Source: Albula goreensis
Taxonomy: Eukaryota; Chordata; Actinopteri; Albuliformes; Albulidae
NCBI GenBank assembly: GCA_022829145.1
Contig: CM040748.1
Span: 25,180,501-25,244,500, forward strand
DNA: 64,000 nucleotides
Direction: 5' to 3'
Each line of letters starts with the position of its first letter. The stretch's first letter is position 1. The notes beneath the pieces were generated by a model. It was given only the letters and a program-made list of their open reading frames with translations, was not told the origin of the DNA and made no database searches. The position numbers and the translations under genes were made by a program. Shown here piece after piece: positions 51,065-58,167 of the stretch.

Positions 51065-54000
51065 CGTCCCCTGAGAAGAAAATAAGTGAATATGTCGTAA
51101 TTTCTTCTTTAATGCTTCTTTATTATAGTTGTAGTTCAACCTTCTACATGGCTGTTAGTGTTTGTTACTAAAGGGAGCTGAGTGTTGAGACACACAGTAC
51201 CCGTACCCTTTGGTTCGCTTGTGTCAGCTCTCTTTCCTCACTGAGGAGCATTGGCGCACCCCTGTCCTGTGTCTGTTCTCAGATCCACAGGGAGCGCCTT
51301 GTGTCTCACTGCCAGCACAACATATCCTGCCCCAGCAGGTGCTATGTGAGCCAGGATTCTTCACATTCCTCTCTGCTAACCTGCTAATCGCCCTCATATC
51401 CCAAGAGGATTTCCCCTCGCGCGTGTGTGTGTATGTGTGAACGTGTAACTGAGTGTGTTTCTGTGTGTCTGAGAATGTGTGTTTGTGCTTGAGTGTGACT
51501 GAGTGTGATTGGTGTGTATGGCAGTGTGTCATTGATTGTGTGTGGGTTTTATCTGTGGAAACTCCATTTGGCTAAGGAAGCAAGCCTTACTCTTGAGGAT
51601 AGACTGACACAACTGTTCAAGAGTGGGGAATCACCTCAGGTTGCTAAAAAGTGAAATGAGCTCTGCTTTAGAGATCGCAGCCACTCTTATTTGATCTACA
51701 TCAGAAGTGAGTGAGGAAGGCTGTATTTCTTCCTGAATTTTTTTGTCCTGGACTTGTTCTTGTGTCTGTATAGGGAATATCTTACAGTCGTACTGTGGAC
51801 TAGAATTGGTATATGCAGCTAATTAGATAATTAGAGTCAGAAACCTAAGTGCACACTGGGCCTCCAGGATCCGACTGACCTGGAACAGTCCTGTGAGTTC
51901 TCTGCTATGCTGCTTCCATTCATGGCCACTTTCTCCATGTCTTTGCCAGAGGAAATCCTTGATCAGCCACTGCCCTGCGCACTGCCCCTGAGAGGGAGGT
52001 TATGCCCTTGGGAGTTAGGCCATTAGCTCCTCTCTCAGTATAATGGGATTGTCTCGGTCATCAAATATTTACACTTCTGTTGCTTCCACAATGCTGCAGG
52101 GCTAGCCAGAGAAGCTCCATCTCTCCTCTGTTTGCAGCTGAAATGAGACTCCCTGAATCAGCAGGAACAGCAGGGGGAATCGGAAAGCTTGAGATCAGGC
52201 CCTGGGGCCCTCCCACTGCGGCTCCACAGTGTGAAACAGGCTTTGCCCTGTTCACTGGTGCCCCACTCAGGGCACCCCACTCTTACATGCCCACTTTTAG
52301 GCCTGCTTGACTCATCCTGACTTTCTTCAGTTATATGTCACATCCTGTACTTTGAAAATGGTATTACACAAAGTTCAAGAATTGGCATATTGGTAAAAAT
52401 AAAAGTGTTTTTGCATTCTACTTGTATACCTACCTATCGTGTTGGTAAAGGTACCGAGCAAATAGGTGGCTTTTACTTTTGCAGCTAGTTGCATGAACTC
52501 CTATGTCATCACTCTCTCCTTCATTTTATAGAGCATTTCTCTGCATAAAATCATGAGGTAAGTATGACTGGAGTGGGGCTTTAATGACACTCTTCCTCTG
52601 CACAGAACTGGTCGGGGATGAAGTGCCAGTTTAAGCTGTTCCGGATGGCCATGGCCCTTGTCTGCAGTAAGTAAACTTTCTGCTTTTCCTTCTCTATTCA
52701 AAGTGTGGCAATGAATGATGGGAGGCTGTGGTATTTAGACAGCCAAAGACCTTCCCAGCATGCTCCTAGCAGCTCACTCATTTCAACCAATCAAATGTGT
52801 TTGTCTGGAATGCGTCATTCTCCTATTGATTGTGGACATGACCTCCGCATACAGCGTTGATTACCTCACACCGTATTTTAAGAAATGCAAATCATACTGA
52901 TTTTAATGATGAGAGAACTGAAGTAAATGATTCCCAAAAGATCTGTGGTCATGAGCAAACTTGGGAGCTGGGGGGTGTGAGTGGGCTTAACAGCAATGCT
53001 GTGTAATTATTCATAGTTTATAATAAGAATCTCCATGCTGCCATGCAAAGCATTTGCCAGGCACTTCATCATCATCAGCTATTGAAATGGCCGATGAAAA
53101 TCCCACAATCACTCTGACCTAATTGCAAATGTTTTGTTAATGCTGAAAATAGATAGCACTGCAGTGTTTACCTTATTAGCAGCACAATCTTGGGAGATGA
53201 TTTGAGCTTTTGGAACAAAACATAGAATGATAAAAGGTTCACTTTTTTATTTGCTGGGAGGTTTAGACTGAGTGCACTTCAGGTGAGATAAACATCAATC
53301 TCTACCACAGTTATGAATAATATTCAACACATTACAGTCTCAAAATGGATACCATTCATTCAAGATGTGTTTCCAGTCTAAATATTTTAAAGGAATACAA
53401 CTTTGTTTAGTCAAACTTCACACAAACAACCATCCCCTTTTAGCATGCACCTGTTAGAAGTATGTTACTGAATACTTTAAATTACATTTGGATATATCTC
53501 AGCTGAGTCTCATTGAGTCCTTCTTAATTTCTGGTAAAAATTGTCATTCAATTTGAAGATCTTATGTAAAAATTTCCAGTAAATTTCATTCCCGAGTTTG
53601 TGGAAGAGATCCAAATTTTTCAGATGCAATAAGAATTTTTAAGAAGCATTCAGTTATCAGCTTGGAAAAATTGTTTGTGAATTATGTTTACTAAAGTAAC
53701 TGCATTTGTGTGGCTGTAAACACAAGCCTTCCTGTGATAAAGAACAAGGTGGCATCAATCAAGGATGTGTTTGAACAAAGCTTCAAAACATCAATGAAAA
53801 TGCAAAAGATAAAAGCAATTTCATTATCATACCAAGCAAGTCCAACTTGCCTTATCTGAACATAATTTTCTCCATAATTTTCTCTTCTCTCTAATGTGTG
53901 AGCCTGCATTTTAGTACTTGACTGGGGAAATGAGTGGCCTGCAATTTCAACAAATCAATCACGTTAGCAGACATGTAATTTTCTGTGGAGTATGCCCAAA

Positions 54001-54914
54001 CCGGAACCTCAGAATGCCATTACCACCTCCATAGTATGCCTGGTCTGTAGTGAAGAATGTTATACTTAATTTAGCCAGTGAAATAAGCACTGTAGATGAG
54101 GAGCAGAGGATTCTGCAGAAACAGCCATTAAAATCCAATAATGAGTGTTACCCACTGCACTACTCCCCACCCTGCTCCACAGCACCTCTACTCAGCTATG
54201 AGATTCATAAGAGACAGTCCATTATCATTATTACACTTTTCTGTGTAATTGTTACTCATTTGATAAACAGAAATGTATTACAAACAACATCTGCCAGAAT
54301 CTGGCCTTGCTGCTGCTCTAATCCCGGGTGCCTTCCGGTGCTGTGAAGGAAACACAAATCATTTATGCACATCTAAAACAAGTTCAGCCTTGAGCAAGGT
54401 ACTTAACCTGAATTACTTCAGTAAATATCCAGCAGTATAAATGGGTAATATATGTAATGAAACGTAAGCTGTGTAAATTGCTCTGGATGACATTACCCGC
54501 TAAAATGCCTATAATGTAAACGTCAAATAAACACAGTTGACAAATTGTATTAAGAAGAGAGGGAAACCACAAAGAGAGGTATTGTTTTACATAACACAAT
54601 GACTCCGTGGTTTGTCATATTCTCTCTCTCCCTCCCTCCCAGTGAGTGTGGAGTTTGGGCGGGCTGTGTGGCTTCGCTTCTATCCTCCGGCCTTCCCGCC
54701 CTGCCCCAACCCCAGCTTTGTGGCCCATCTGGGGGGCGTGGCTGTGGGCCTGACCCTTGGTGTGGTGGTCCTCCACAACTACGAGCAGCGTCTGCAGGAG
54801 CAGTCCCTTTTCTGGATCTTCTTCTGCGTCTACACCCTCTTCGTCCTCTGTGCTGTCTTTTGGAACGTCTTTGCCTATGGCCTGCTGGATGTCAAGCTAC
54901 CTCCCACCCCCTGA
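9747..54914 (+). CDS. rhbdl3: Rhomboid-like protein 3 (EF-hand intramembrane serine protease), nine coding exons
   Basis: The nine exons join in phase into 407 codons plus TGA, close to the roughly 404 residues of human RHBDL3, which it resembles throughout. The order is: an acidic N-terminus; two EF-hands (loops near residues 50-61 and 86-97); a linker with [13 protein letters not shown]; a first membrane segment after CCPPPW (about 166-187); the L1 loop with W215-R216; then the rhomboid core. Catalytic features are H229 and N233 (HxxxN), GSSG with nucleophile S281, and H346 in AHLGG. The family cleaves membrane proteins within the bilayer; RHBDL3 is the brain-enriched, calcium-domain member and its substrates are poorly known. 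All catalytic residues are intact, so an active enzyme is expected. The start ATG (9747) gives [10 protein letters not shown] and matches the family N-terminus in length. Oddities are a 24-nt second exon, a 27.8-kb second intron, and minisatellites abutting both sides of exon 6. Confidence 0.95.
9867..10389. other. RHBDL3 intron 1
   Basis: This is a 523-nt intron. Its 3' end is unusually pyrimidine-rich (about 10331-10375), typical of regulated microexons. I see nothing else in it. Confidence 0.6.
10390..10413 (+). CDS. rhbdl3: RHBDL3 coding exon 2 (24-nt microexon)
   Basis: This microexon encodes QWKSLFDK between acceptor acatctcag and donor gtatgt. The human protein has HWKVLFDQ at the same place, directly before FDP, which supports it despite its size. 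Both ends are phase 0, so skipping removes eight residues without a frameshift and would delete the entry helix of EF-hand 1. A long pyrimidine tract lies upstream (about 10331-10375) and TGCATG lies downstream at 10447-10452. Confidence 0.9.
10447..10452 (+). promoter_or_regulatory. TGCATG (RBFOX-type) motif downstream of microexon
   Basis: This is an exact TGCATG, 34 nt past the microexon's last base and on the sense strand. RBFOX proteins bind UGCAUG and usually promote inclusion of an exon when bound downstream. The match is exact; the function is inferred. Confidence 0.5.
10808..10848. repeat. 41-bp templated insertion with 11-bp target-site duplication
   Basis: This segment begins gcctgggcttggatgg and is identical to 11961-12001. 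Here it is bounded on both sides by TGAACTGAAAA (10797-10807 and 10849-10859); the other copy has no such flanks. It therefore looks like the derived copy. Confidence 0.75.
11961..12005. repeat. Source copy of the 41-45 bp direct repeat
   Basis: It is identical over 45 bp to 10808-10852, about 1.15 kb upstream. It lacks flanking duplications, so it is probably the template. Four of the 45 bp (tgaa) match by coincidence with the start of the 11-bp duplication at the other copy. Confidence 0.75.
12683..12708. repeat. (AG)n microsatellite
   Basis: This is a perfect AG dinucleotide run of about 13 units in RHBDL3 intron 2. Confidence 0.9.
13660..13846. mobile_element. Dispersed foldback-like element fragment
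   Basis: It begins with ctgcagggccaca and ctggtttttgatttcacctt and ends with gtaggaccagggttgagga. This layout (product-like tgctggtttt arm, acctgattaagacc core, aggaccagggttgag arm) recurs in fish genomes as a short non-autonomous repeat. The family name is not known to me, and the terminal arms here are only imperfectly complementary. Confidence 0.45.
16835..17255. repeat. Degenerate TG-rich low-complexity tract
   Basis: This is about 420 bp of imperfect tgtgtattttgtgtg-type sequence. A 148-codon open frame across it is Cys/Val/Phe-rich and is a by-product of the repeat. Confidence 0.8.
17575..17672. repeat. CA-rich microsatellite
   Basis: This is an interrupted (CA)n tract with acacatgc variants in RHBDL3 intron 2. 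It creates Thr/His open frames that are not genes. Confidence 0.85.
18775..19139. repeat. 27-bp minisatellite rich in TGCATG
   Basis: Units of 27 bp (ttcacccagaacaaactgca plus tgcaaca) repeat about 13 times, with some shortened units around 18875-18960 and 19035-19065. Because 27 is a multiple of three, a 166-codon open frame runs through it, but this has no independent coding support. Eleven units carry TGCATG on the RHBDL3 sense strand. Confidence 0.9.
19405..19750 (+). mobile_element. tRNA-derived fish SINE, degenerate copy
   Basis: It contains ggttaagaaactggtg, a degenerate B-box (ggtttaattcc), then ccaggtagggcactgg and ccttgagca, and ends in ggaaaagattgtctgctga followed by aggcata. This matches the order of the fuller copies elsewhere in the window, with an enlarged middle. 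Confidence 0.5.
22925..23145. repeat. TG-rich low-complexity tract
   Basis: This is an imperfect tgtgtgtgtacattt-type sequence in RHBDL3 intron 2. It gives spurious open frames on both strands. Confidence 0.7.
23931..24011 (+). mobile_element. SINE fragment (internally deleted)
   Basis: It starts ggcagtgtagcgtaatg (the A-box end of the SINE) and passes directly to gtgtaagttatattgac and gagcatcttgtaattgctg, the 3' end. The middle is missing. Confidence 0.4.
24471..24518. repeat. (AGAGAT)n-type microsatellite
   Basis: This is a short purine-rich tandem tract (agagatagagatagag, then gaaagaga units) in RHBDL3 intron 2. Confidence 0.75.
26057..26247 (-). mobile_element. tRNA-derived fish SINE, near full length
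   Basis: Read on the minus strand it starts tggcagtgtagcgtaatgg (RNA polymerase III A-box like TAGCGTAATGG). It then has a B-box like GGTTCAATTTC, cccttgagcaaggcactta, tatccagctgtataaatgg, and ends ctctggataagagcatctgc followed by taaatgcc. This is the clearest copy of the family in the window. Confidence 0.75.
27094..27208. repeat. TG / GTAT microsatellite
   Basis: This is a compound tract with (GTAT)n near 27144-27160 and a perfect (TG)n at 27187-27208, in RHBDL3 intron 2. Confidence 0.85.
28436..28560. mobile_element. Fragment of a dispersed repeat
   Basis: The phrase gggttaccatatgcccagtt, with gacatgtcctctttt after it, is characteristic of an old interspersed repeat seen in many vertebrate genomes. 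I could not define its ends or class. Confidence 0.3.
28926..28990. repeat. CT-rich microsatellite
   Basis: This is an interrupted (TC)n tract in RHBDL3 intron 2. Confidence 0.8.
30398..30554. mobile_element. MITE/foldback element with 23-bp inverted termini
   Basis: The left terminus (30398-30420, ggggtgcacagctgcagtcc plus tgg) and right terminus (30532-30554) are inverted repeats with one mismatch in 23. The interior is about 110 bp and non-coding. It is compatible with a non-autonomous DNA transposon or foldback element; the family is not identified. Confidence 0.6.
31431..31445. repeat. Poly(A) run
   Basis: This is a 15-base A run in RHBDL3 intron 2. There is no retrocopy upstream of it that I can recognise. 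Confidence 0.8.
32910..32952. repeat. (TG)n microsatellite
   Basis: This is a TG run with tgtatg interruptions in RHBDL3 intron 2. Confidence 0.85.
33390..33407. repeat. Short (GT)n microsatellite
   Basis: This is a short, near-perfect GT run in RHBDL3 intron 2. Confidence 0.7.
38198..38356 (+). CDS. rhbdl3: RHBDL3 coding exon 3 (EF-hands)
   Basis: This exon has 53 codons, phase 0 to 0, with acceptor ttttcag and donor gtgaga. It encodes both EF-hand loops: [12 protein letters not shown] (position 12 is Arg, not Glu) and [12 protein letters not shown] (canonical acidic positions 1, 3, 5 and 12). It closely matches the human exon, including LDPHK and EVLLALAD. Confidence 0.95.
38357..42229. 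other. RHBDL3 intron 3
   Basis: This is a 3.9-kb intron. It holds a GC-rich patch (about 38.93-39.24 kb) and a G-run tract (about 39485-39530); otherwise I see no element with clear ends. The phrase acaggccatttggcctatc near 42.02 kb suggests an old dispersed repeat fragment. No extra exon is visible. Confidence 0.55.
39485..39530. repeat. G-rich tract
   Basis: This is a run of G-tracts (including 12 consecutive G) in RHBDL3 intron 3. It is a potential G-quadruplex former and a likely assembly weak point. Confidence 0.7.
42230..42454 (+). CDS. rhbdl3: RHBDL3 coding exon 4 (linker and start of TM1)
   Basis: This exon has 75 codons, phase 0 to 0, with acceptor cttgcag and donor gtacgt. It begins [17 protein letters not shown] and contains [20 protein letters not shown], nearly identical to human RHBDL3. 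It ends inside the first membrane segment ([10 protein letters not shown]). Confidence 0.97.
42497..42660. mobile_element. Dispersed palindromic repeat in RHBDL3 intron 4
   Basis: It contains gctgatccaagatcacttt and, further on, ctgatcctagatcat followed by ctcagagatgctttatgaa and tacaggccc. This arrangement is common in fish genomes as a short MITE-like repeat. It occupies about half of the 319-nt intron 4. Confidence 0.45.
42774..42922 (+). CDS. rhbdl3: RHBDL3 coding exon 5 (TM1 end, L1 loop)
   Basis: This is a 149-nt exon with acceptor ctgtag and donor gtgagt. It encodes VAVFMYYGL, then the L1 loop and [14 protein letters not shown], with the conserved rhomboid WR pair. It ends with GG of a split Gly codon. 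Confidence 0.96.
42923..45838. other. RHBDL3 intron 5
   Basis: This is a 2.9-kb intron. Its last 350 nt form the 43-bp acceptor-side repeat array. The rest is AT-rich with no recognisable element or exon. Confidence 0.55.
45494..45848. repeat. 43-bp minisatellite containing the exon 6 3' splice site
   Basis: About eight diverged units spaced 40-45 bp share the pattern tgctctgactctaatgattt, then t-rich, tcccag, ga-agaacac. AG/GG positions recur near 45494, 45537, 45578, 45621, 45661, 45703, 45746 and 45791. The last one, at 45834-45838, is the real acceptor of exon 6. Each unit thus carries a pyrimidine tract plus (C)CCAG; two units have lost the AG (cccggg, ctggga). Confidence 0.85.
45839..45951 (+). 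CDS. rhbdl3: RHBDL3 coding exon 6 (HxxxN motif), flanked by minisatellites
   Basis: This is a 113-nt exon encoding [15 protein letters not shown] onward to [10 protein letters not shown], including the HxxxN residues H229 and N233. The acceptor is tgtcccag and the donor gcag|gtgggt. The first 10 nt of the exon belong to a 43-bp repeat array reaching upstream, and the last 30 nt are the first copy of a 44-bp array reaching downstream. Protein similarity and phase identify which junctions are the authentic ones. Confidence 0.95.
45922..46361. repeat. 44-bp minisatellite containing the exon 6 5' splice site
   Basis: Ten units of exactly 44 bp start at 45922 and recur every 44 bp to 46318. Each contains gcctggtctatg, gtcctgg and then a donor-like cag|gtgggt or gag|gtgggt. 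The first unit is coding: it supplies the last 30 nt of exon 6 and its donor. Copies change progressively away from the exon (gtgggta to gtgggtg, ggcag to gggag). Confidence 0.92.
47277..47506 (-). mobile_element. tRNA-derived fish SINE, degenerate copy
   Basis: On the + strand it reads acatttagacatttaacacac, then aaatacagctgcatatgtta, aactgccttg, and ends ttgtactaccttgcc. The order corresponds to the minus-strand SINE at 26057-26247, but it is strongly diverged. Confidence 0.4.
48135..48320. repeat. Imperfect tandem duplication (about 90 bp units)
   Basis: Two segments starting gacaatggggatatttttt (48135 and 48223) each run through AT-rich sequence to taataacactgtgga or taataacagtgtgaa. The second is lengthened by extra tata/ataat units. 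Confidence 0.55.
49727..49979. mobile_element. Foldback-like dispersed element
   Basis: It starts gtccaggagtgggcaa and ends cttgcctacccctga, which are imperfect inverted termini. The interior is AT-rich and non-coding. The family is not identified. Confidence 0.45.
50671..50771 (+). CDS. rhbdl3: RHBDL3 coding exon 7 (catalytic serine)
   Basis: This is a 101-nt exon with acceptor ctctgcag and donor gtgagt. It encodes [19 protein letters not shown] and onward; the GSSG motif carries the predicted nucleophile S281. It ends in phase 0 at NVVM. Confidence 0.96.
51017..51064. repeat. (AAT)16 microsatellite
   Basis: This is a perfect trinucleotide run of 48 bp in RHBDL3 intron 7. The poly-Asn open frame across it is an artefact. 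Confidence 0.95.
51420..51545. repeat. TG-rich tract
   Basis: These are imperfect tgtgtgtgtatgtgtgaacg-type repeats in RHBDL3 intron 7. Confidence 0.75.
52606..52666 (+). CDS. rhbdl3: RHBDL3 coding exon 8
   Basis: This is a 61-nt exon with acceptor tgcacag and donor gtaagt. It encodes [20 protein letters not shown] and ends with one base of a Met codon completed in exon 9. It matches the human segment [20 protein letters not shown]. Confidence 0.95.
52667..54642. other. RHBDL3 intron 8
   Basis: This is a 2.0-kb AT-rich intron with one 5'-truncated SINE near its 3' end. No other feature was seen. Confidence 0.55.
54381..54523 (+). mobile_element. 5'-truncated fish SINE
   Basis: It begins in the middle of the element (cagccttgagcaaggtactt) and continues with cagtaaatatccagcagtat and gtgtaaattgctctggatga to aaaatgcctataatg. 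It lies in RHBDL3 intron 8 in the same orientation as the gene. Confidence 0.65.
54643..54914 (+). CDS. rhbdl3: RHBDL3 coding exon 9 (catalytic His, last TMs, stop)
   Basis: This is a 272-nt coding part with acceptor ctcccag. It encodes [14 protein letters not shown], then [13 protein letters not shown] with catalytic H346, and a final membrane segment ending [11 protein letters not shown] and TGA at 54912-54914. Confidence 0.96.
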
Positions 54915-56680
54915 GAAAGAACGCATTTTTGATTTTTTTTTTTTTTTTTTTTGGTGTGGGGCACTGGATTAAATGGCTATGTACAGCTGCCTAAGAGTGC
55001 GCTATCCTGGCATGCCCACCCCCTCCTGTGACAGCCAGGTATTTCACACCAGCTTGGGGGAAGGGGGGCTGGGAACAGCATCTGCTTTTAACCAAAAGGT
55101 GCCTATGAAATCAGAATTGATCAGAACAGCGGTATCACTGGACAGGAATACGACAGCAAAGATTATGATGAGGGACTTTTTTTTTTTCAAAGCAGCTGAC
55201 AGGAGTATAAGATGTACAGCTTGACAGCATGGGACTGATGGGAGATTTGATTAAATGCTCCACTCAGCCATGGTCTGACACGACATGATCTAATCAAAGC
55301 TTCACTCACAGTCAGCAGTGCTGTTTTCTCTTTATAGTGAATGTGCCATTTTTCTTTTGACAAGACAAATGAAGCGGTATGCTCCCTGTTGTTTGCAAAC
55401 AGTTTGTAATGCAGATCTCAATTGTTTCAAATTGTGAGTGTTGTAGAAGCATCTGTTTTTTGACCCCAAAAATGTGTGATTGTGCGTGTACATGTATGTG
55501 TTGTGGTTTTGAAAGCATGGGTATTTGTAAGTGAGTGTGCTAACGTGGGTCTGTGTGTTTGTTTGTATGTATGTGTGCATACAAAGAGCAAGTGTGCATA
55601 GAGTTTATAAGGAAACAGTTGTTACACAGTAACTTTACTTTGTGACAAAGAGAAATGTCCATTTTCTTCAAAATACAAATACAAAAAAATATAAGTGCCG
55701 TAATACCTCAGTATTTAGTGAATGTTTGCCAAATTATTCTTCAACAAACATCAACACAAAACAGAGCAAAATAAGCAAACAACACAAAATGGTGCATTAT
55801 TTGTCATTATAAAAAGATAAATGCATTACATCTTGTGATGAAGCTAGGTGCTGTAGTCTGTAATGGAATACCAATTTCTGTGATGTGATCATCAGGCTCC
55901 ATGCAAAATAGATAAATACAGATATGTATATGTATATATAAAAACAACACTTCCAAACCAGATAAATTACAGAATGACTGGGGAAATAACCTCTTTTTGA
56001 GAGGTGGAATTATCCCAAGCATGTTCCTATGTGCTGTATCCGTGGTGCTACATTTGACCAGTTCCTCACTGGAGCTGTGTTTATTTGTCTTGAATATGGT
56101 ACAGTATAAAAACCTGAGTTGTGGTGTTCAATGGATCATGTAAATGTTTATGTTTCTTATTCATCTAACCAGTTAAGAATATGCTTGACATTGATCACAT
56201 TCATTAGAATGAAAAGTACTTTACCCTAACATTACACTTGCTACGGTGCAGAAAAAAACATTAGATAAAGATTACTTCTTTAACATGGCTGTTCACTTTT
56301 TGATATTCGGCTATTGATATCTACAGTGTTCAGTTAATAAACATTGACATATACATTGTACCCTGTGTGTTTAACAGCAAATTAAGATAATTATCTTTGT
56401 TATAACTGGACTGTATATAGAAAAGGGCTATGACACTACAAACTTGGAGACTCACTGACTTTATTTTTAACATGTGCATATTTTGTAGATTTGATTTGTA
56501 AATACTGGAATACATTAAACTGATTTATGATAAAATAAATATTGCTCCTTTTTTAGTGTTCCCGCATGGAATATAAGTTACATAAATACACGTGGAAGAC
56601 AATTTTCAATATTTTCAGACATTTTGCTTTTTTCCACTCACTCATTTAAGACAATAAAGCTATCCACACACATACACACA
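54915..56680 (+). promoter_or_regulatory. rhbdl3: RHBDL3 3' UTR with candidate poly(A) signals
   Basis: This is sequence after the TGA at 54912-54914. A 20-base T run (54933-54952) starts 18 nt after the stop. AATAAA hexamers lie at 56336-56341, 56534-56539 and 56653-56658, any of which could end the transcript. An AC/AT microsatellite (about 56668-56703) follows the last. Confidence 0.55.
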
Positions 56681-57986
56681 CATACGCATATACATATATA
56701 TAAAGTCAAACATATGCGCTTAACATAAATGTGTCAGAGCTTGCCTTGGTGTAAAGAAGTGGACTGCCTGGCCATGCATGCAGCCCTTGAGGTGGTTTAG
56801 GAGGCTGGTCAGAATGCAGATGATGGGGCTGGGCCAAGCTGGGGCTTGGTGCTTGGCTCATGTGTTCTCCAGTGCTCGGACACACTGTTGCTGCTCTGCA
56901 GGATGTCAGCAGGCGAACAGAGTGAACAGTGACCCCCACCTGTCAGATGTTACGCTCCAGGATCATAGTGTGCTGATACTGCTATGAAGGAACAGGTTCC
57001 ATTACATTACATTACAGTCATTTAGCTGACGCTTTTATCCAAAGCTACTTACAGTTGAGGAGGCTAACCAAGGGCCAATCCCCCCTTGAAACAGTGCAGG
57101 GTTAAGGGCCTTGCTCAAGGGCCCATCAGCAATGGTGTTCTTGATAGACTGGGGCTTGAACCACCAACCTCAGGGGTCCCAGTTATGAACCGTAGCCACA
57201 AGACTACAGGCTGCCCACAGGTTACTATAACTGAGCCCTCTCAAAGGCCCCCACGAAAAATCAGATCCTGTAGCTCTGCTCGGGATCGGATTATTACAGT
57301 CCACCTGTAATTGTCATCTGTATGTAGAGAGAGAAATCAGGGGAATCACAACTACCTGGCTGTATATTCATTGCTTTTATTCAGCCACCAGGTTGTCGTT
57401 GCCATTCCTTTATTTTTACCAACAAATCAACCTTATCTGGCGATACATTTTACAATAAACATGCACTGATAGTATTGAGGTATTAAAAACTAATCTTATA
57501 TAGTGGTGCAACATTACCTCCATGTGGCCATAATTGTTATTACAGTTTCTAACATGCCACAAAGTCATGCCAATATCAACAAATACAGTTTTCATTTATG
57601 GGCTCTCTTTCGGGAGAACAGTTTTTTTATTGTAAATGTAGCCTGTAGCAGAATACGTCTGACAACAAAAGTTGTTATGTACCCTGGGGCATTTTCAGTC
57701 AGAAAATCCTTAAACATTTCATTTCACTGTGCAGTCGTTTTTTATTGTACATTTGTAATATGTCATTTCCGTTTTGGAAAAAGTTTATAACATGGGTGAT
57801 CAAAGGAAACTGAGATATTCAATAAACATCCCATATCTTGTAATAGACGCTTTGCTTTAAGAAGAAAATATTCCAATCGACCGTCAGACCAGCATCCATG
57901 TAGTGTACTGTACTTGACCAGGGAATCAACCCAAGCCGGGGTGACTGTTCTTGATGGTATCAATTATCTTTAAGAGCCTCAATTGT
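56681..57986. other. Intergenic region between RHBDL3 and ZNF207
   Basis: This is about 1.3-1.5 kb holding the tail of an AC/AT microsatellite and one full-length SINE. I see no gene; in particular nothing resembling C17orf75, which lies between these two genes in human. Confidence 0.6.
57001..57220 (-). mobile_element. tRNA-derived fish SINE, full length
   Basis: Read on the minus strand it begins gggcagcctgtagtcttgtg, has a B-box GGTTCAAGCCC, gggcccttgagcaaggccct, and ends gctttggataaaagcgtc, agctaaatg and a (taatg)n tail (attacattacattaca on the + strand at 57003). The head-to-tail structure shows it is a SINE insertion rather than a tRNA gene. Confidence 0.8.
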
Positions 57987-58126
57987 GTGCGCATGCTCCA
58001 CGCCCCTCGCTGAATTGTGGGTAATCGGCTCCCTTCAGTAAACGCCATTTTCTGTGATCTGTAAACGAACACTGTATACTTTACGTCGCTTGTGGCGATT
58101 TTGTCGAGGACACTCTAAATTAAAAC
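57987..58126 (+). promoter_or_regulatory. znf207: ZNF207 core promoter and 5' UTR
   Basis: This is a TATA-less, GC-containing stretch just before the start codon. It has an NRF1-like TGCGCATGC (57988-57996), a KLF/SP-like CCACGCCCC (57998-58006) and a YY1-like GCCATTTT (58044-58051), all common in housekeeping promoters. The motif matches are exact; their use is inferred. Confidence 0.5.
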
Positions 58127-58167
58127 ATGGGAAGAAAGAAGAAGAAGCAGATGAAGCCGTGGTGCTG
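58127..58167 (+). CDS. znf207: ZNF207 coding exon 1
   Basis: This is a 41-nt coding part, ATG to TG of a split Trp codon, with donor gtatcc. It encodes [13 protein letters not shown], including the first zinc-finger cysteine. Confidence 0.95.

Larger units (their letters stand above)
50772..52605. other. RHBDL3 intron 7
   Basis: This is a 1.8-kb intron with an (AAT)16 run and a TG-rich tract. Nothing else is recognisable. Confidence 0.55.

Noticed and set aside
57001..57220. tRNA gene
   Set aside because: A and B boxes are present in tRNA-like positions, but the cloverleaf is not intact and the sequence continues into a SINE body with a (taatg)n tail. The same applies to the copy at 26057-26247.
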